Origin: Methanobacteriota archaeon
GTDB lineage: Archaea; Halobacteriota; Methanomicrobia; Methanomicrobiales; Methanomicrobiaceae
Assembly: GCA_023396365.1 (NCBI GenBank)
Contig: JAEWWL010000019.1
Location: forward strand, 36,900 to 100,899
Direction of reading: 5' to 3'
Length of the DNA stretch: 64,000 nt
Below the pieces are notes generated by a model. That model saw nothing but the letters and a program-made list of their open reading frames with translations, had not been told where the DNA came from and ran no database searches. A program made the translations under genes and the position numbers. Shown piece after piece: positions 62,700 through 64,000 of this stretch (positions within the stretch are counted from its first letter, which is position 1; each line of letters begins with the position of its first letter).

Positions 62700-63443
62700 C
62701 TAAACTCTTGCTGTGGACATTGGAATAATTTTCATGCCGTAGCCGGGGTGAACCTCAAAAGATACAAGGTTTCCTGTGGTTTTTCTGGCTCCCCTTACCT
62801 TTATGACTTCCATTACCATTACGTATTTGTCTCCGACAAGAGCCTTTTTCATGAAAAGATGGGCATCGCATATTGATCTTATTCTGACAAGCGTGTCCTC
62901 TTCAAAGGCGTATGTATGAAGGGTGATAAGAATTGTTTTTCCGTGGTCGACAAGATTTTTGCAGTTTGTAAGAAATGCAAGCAGATCGCTTTGAGATGTT
63001 GACTCAGTCAGAAGTGTCAGGGAGTCGATTATTATGACTTCAGCCTTGCTGGTCTGAATTTTGCCGATAATCCTTTTTAGAATTCCCTGCATCTCTTTTT
63101 CACCCCATTCAAACCCGATTGTGTGCATGGGAAATATCTTAAGATAGCCCCATGCAAAATAGTCGGAGATGTCAAGGCTCATTGAGTCCATCTGGGAGAG
63201 AAAACTTTTTGCTGTGTTTTCGGAGGTGAATAGTTCAACATTAAATCCTCCCTTCATTGCACCCCAGATAATCTGCTGGGTCATTACACTTTTTCCTGTA
63301 TCATTTTCTCCTTCTATTAGGGTTAATGATTCAAGGGGGAGGCCGTCTGCCAGTTTTTTGTCTATCTCATTATTCCCTGTTGAAAGAATTTTTCTGTCTT
63401 CTCCGCCTAAGAGACTGCCGAGGCCTCCTTCATCATCATACAT
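62700..63443 (-). CDS. arlH: Archaellum motor protein ArlH (FlaH)
   Basis: RecA/KaiC-like ATP-binding protein that sits on ArlI in the motor. The 247 residues show Walker A GENDTGKS near residue 45 and Walker B IIIDSLTLL near 145, without the catalytic Glu expected of an efficient ATPase, in line with ArlH as a nucleotide-binding regulator. Ribosome-binding site GAGGAT. Upstream of arlI in the motility operon. Confidence 0.95.
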   Translation of the reverse strand: MYDDEGGLGSLLGGEDRKILSTGNNEIDKKLADGLPLESLTLIEGENDTGKSVMTQQIIWGAMKGGFNVELFTSENTAKSFLSQMDSMSLDISDYFAWGYLKIFPMHTIGFEWGEKEMQGILKRIIGKIQTSKAEVIIIDSLTLLTESTSQSDLLAFLTNCKNLVDHGKTILITLHTYAFEEDTLVRIRSICDAHLFMKKALVGDKYVMVMEVIKVRGARKTTGNLVSFEVHPGYGMKIIPMSTARV

Positions 63444-63490
63444 TGCCGTAATCCTCTGTTAAATGCTTTATTTCCTGTTTGTCTTTAATT

Positions 63491-63967
63491 TCATACATAT
63501 GCTGATGCTGATACTCCGTTTGGAGTTATTATCTTAATCCACCGGGGTTTGTCTCCGGGATAGCTTATTGATATATTCATTATTTCATCAGGATCCAAAA
63601 GCCCGGGGTTTATAAGGTCGGGTATTATTGAAACTTTATTCCACTGGGAATATCCGCTTCCCATTGGATAATATACCGGAGGGTCTGAACTGCTGTTTCC
63701 AGTATAAACATCCCAATATTTAAAATCTGATATTGAAGCAGTGCCCTGGTTTTTTATCTCGGCATAAATTACCGGCGGCAGTGAAACTGCTGATGTGTTT
63801 TCTATGCTGATTGATGTTTTAACCCGCAGCTCCTGCTGTTTTAATTTTTCCTGCTGGGCATATGACACCACCTCGGCTGTTGCCAGAACAACAGCCACAA
63901 GAAAATATGCTGTTACCATCAGAAGAATAAGGGCAAAGGCTGTTGCCACAACTGTTGCGCTTCCCAT
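63491..63967 (-). CDS. Archaellum stator protein of the ArlF/ArlG family
   Basis: A 158-residue protein with one N-terminal membrane span (about 6-30) and a beta-rich extracytoplasmic domain (SISIENTSAVSLPPVIYAEIKNQG... in pattern; DPDEIMNISISYPGDKP). This is the plan of ArlF and ArlG, which form the stator and bind the S-layer. The sequence looks closer to ArlF to me, but the position directly before arlH is usual for ArlG, so I leave the letter open. ATG 63967 follows the upstream stop TAA with no gap. Confidence 0.8.
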   Translation of the reverse strand: MGSATVVATAFALILLMVTAYFLVAVVLATAEVVSYAQQEKLKQQELRVKTSISIENTSAVSLPPVIYAEIKNQGTASISDFKYWDVYTGNSSSDPPVYYPMGSGYSQWNKVSIIPDLINPGLLDPDEIMNISISYPGDKPRWIKIITPNGVSASAYV

Positions 63968-64000
63968 TTAACCACTCGTTGTAAATGTATTGGAGATGCT
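63968..64000 (-). CDS. 3' end of an upstream archaellum-operon gene (partial)
   Basis: The last ten codons and TAA stop of an open frame end immediately before the ArlF/G ATG, reading SISNTFTTSG. Too short to identify; by gene order it is probably the other stator gene. The rest lies beyond the window. Confidence 0.4.
   Translation of the reverse strand, partial: SISNTFTTSG

Overview
The window comes from a methanogenic euryarchaeon, most likely order Methanomicrobiales (Methanoplanus/Methanomicrobium-like; the genus is a guess). The sequence looks moderately AT-rich. Indicators are archaeal ribosomal proteins (L7Ae, S28e, L24e, P0/P1), Spt5, two PAN-type proteasomal ATPases, FtsZ plus a CetZ-like tubulin homologue, an F420H2 oxidase (FprA), archaeosine synthesis, pelota/ABCE1, an archaellum operon with CheF, and an RNase P RNA. 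Nearly all the sequence is coding, in short overlapping operons. I found no tRNA, rRNA, CRISPR array, insertion sequence or prophage.

Layout. 1-794: 5' part of ileS, minus strand. 1032-6675: information-processing string dtdA-ftsZ-secE-spt5-rpl11-rpl1-rplP0-rpl12. 6948-8955: two response regulators around a secreted PEGA-domain protein. 9038-11254: hypF. 11615-14941: two DNA-binding-type proteins and an archaea-specific Ski2-like helicase. 15085-17007: oxygen-defence operon (two rubredoxins, FprA, superoxide reductase). 17186-18652: trkH. 18846-20082: ndk-L24e-S28e-L7Ae operon (minus), with a candidate kink-turn in its leader. 20292-25213: four overlapping cell-envelope genes (minus). 25638-27930: CetZ-like gene and a secreted, membrane-anchored partner. 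28097-30290: Nfn-type bifurcating transhydrogenase. 30327-33974: AMMECR1-tgtA-arcS. 34010-34330: RNase P RNA.

34492-42645: XRE-CBS regulator, tpiA, MBF1, two PAN genes around a small unknown gene, the small subunit of phosphomevalonate dehydratase, two radical SAM enzymes and a phosphoesterase. 42696-43984: CYTH protein and FKBP. 44147-49397: ribosome-rescue neighbourhood (pelota, NEMF/Rqc2 homologue, small membrane protein, ABCE1), then an unknown helical protein at 49452-50648. 50859-63967, continuing past the window end: minus-strand motility block arlF/G-arlH-arlI-arlJ, a long acidic membrane-anchored protein, cheF, then cheY-cheB-cheA-cheC-cheD and a secreted propeller-like protein.

Best candidates for something undescribed: the acidic membrane-anchored protein between arlJ and cheF; the secreted propeller-like protein overlapping cheD; the CetZ-linked exported protein; the four-gene oxidoreductase/glycosyltransferase/flippase-like/DUF2298 operon; the structured L7Ae leader; and the two PAN paralogues with different C-termini. 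All functional assignments come from reading motifs and neighbourhood. No database search was run.
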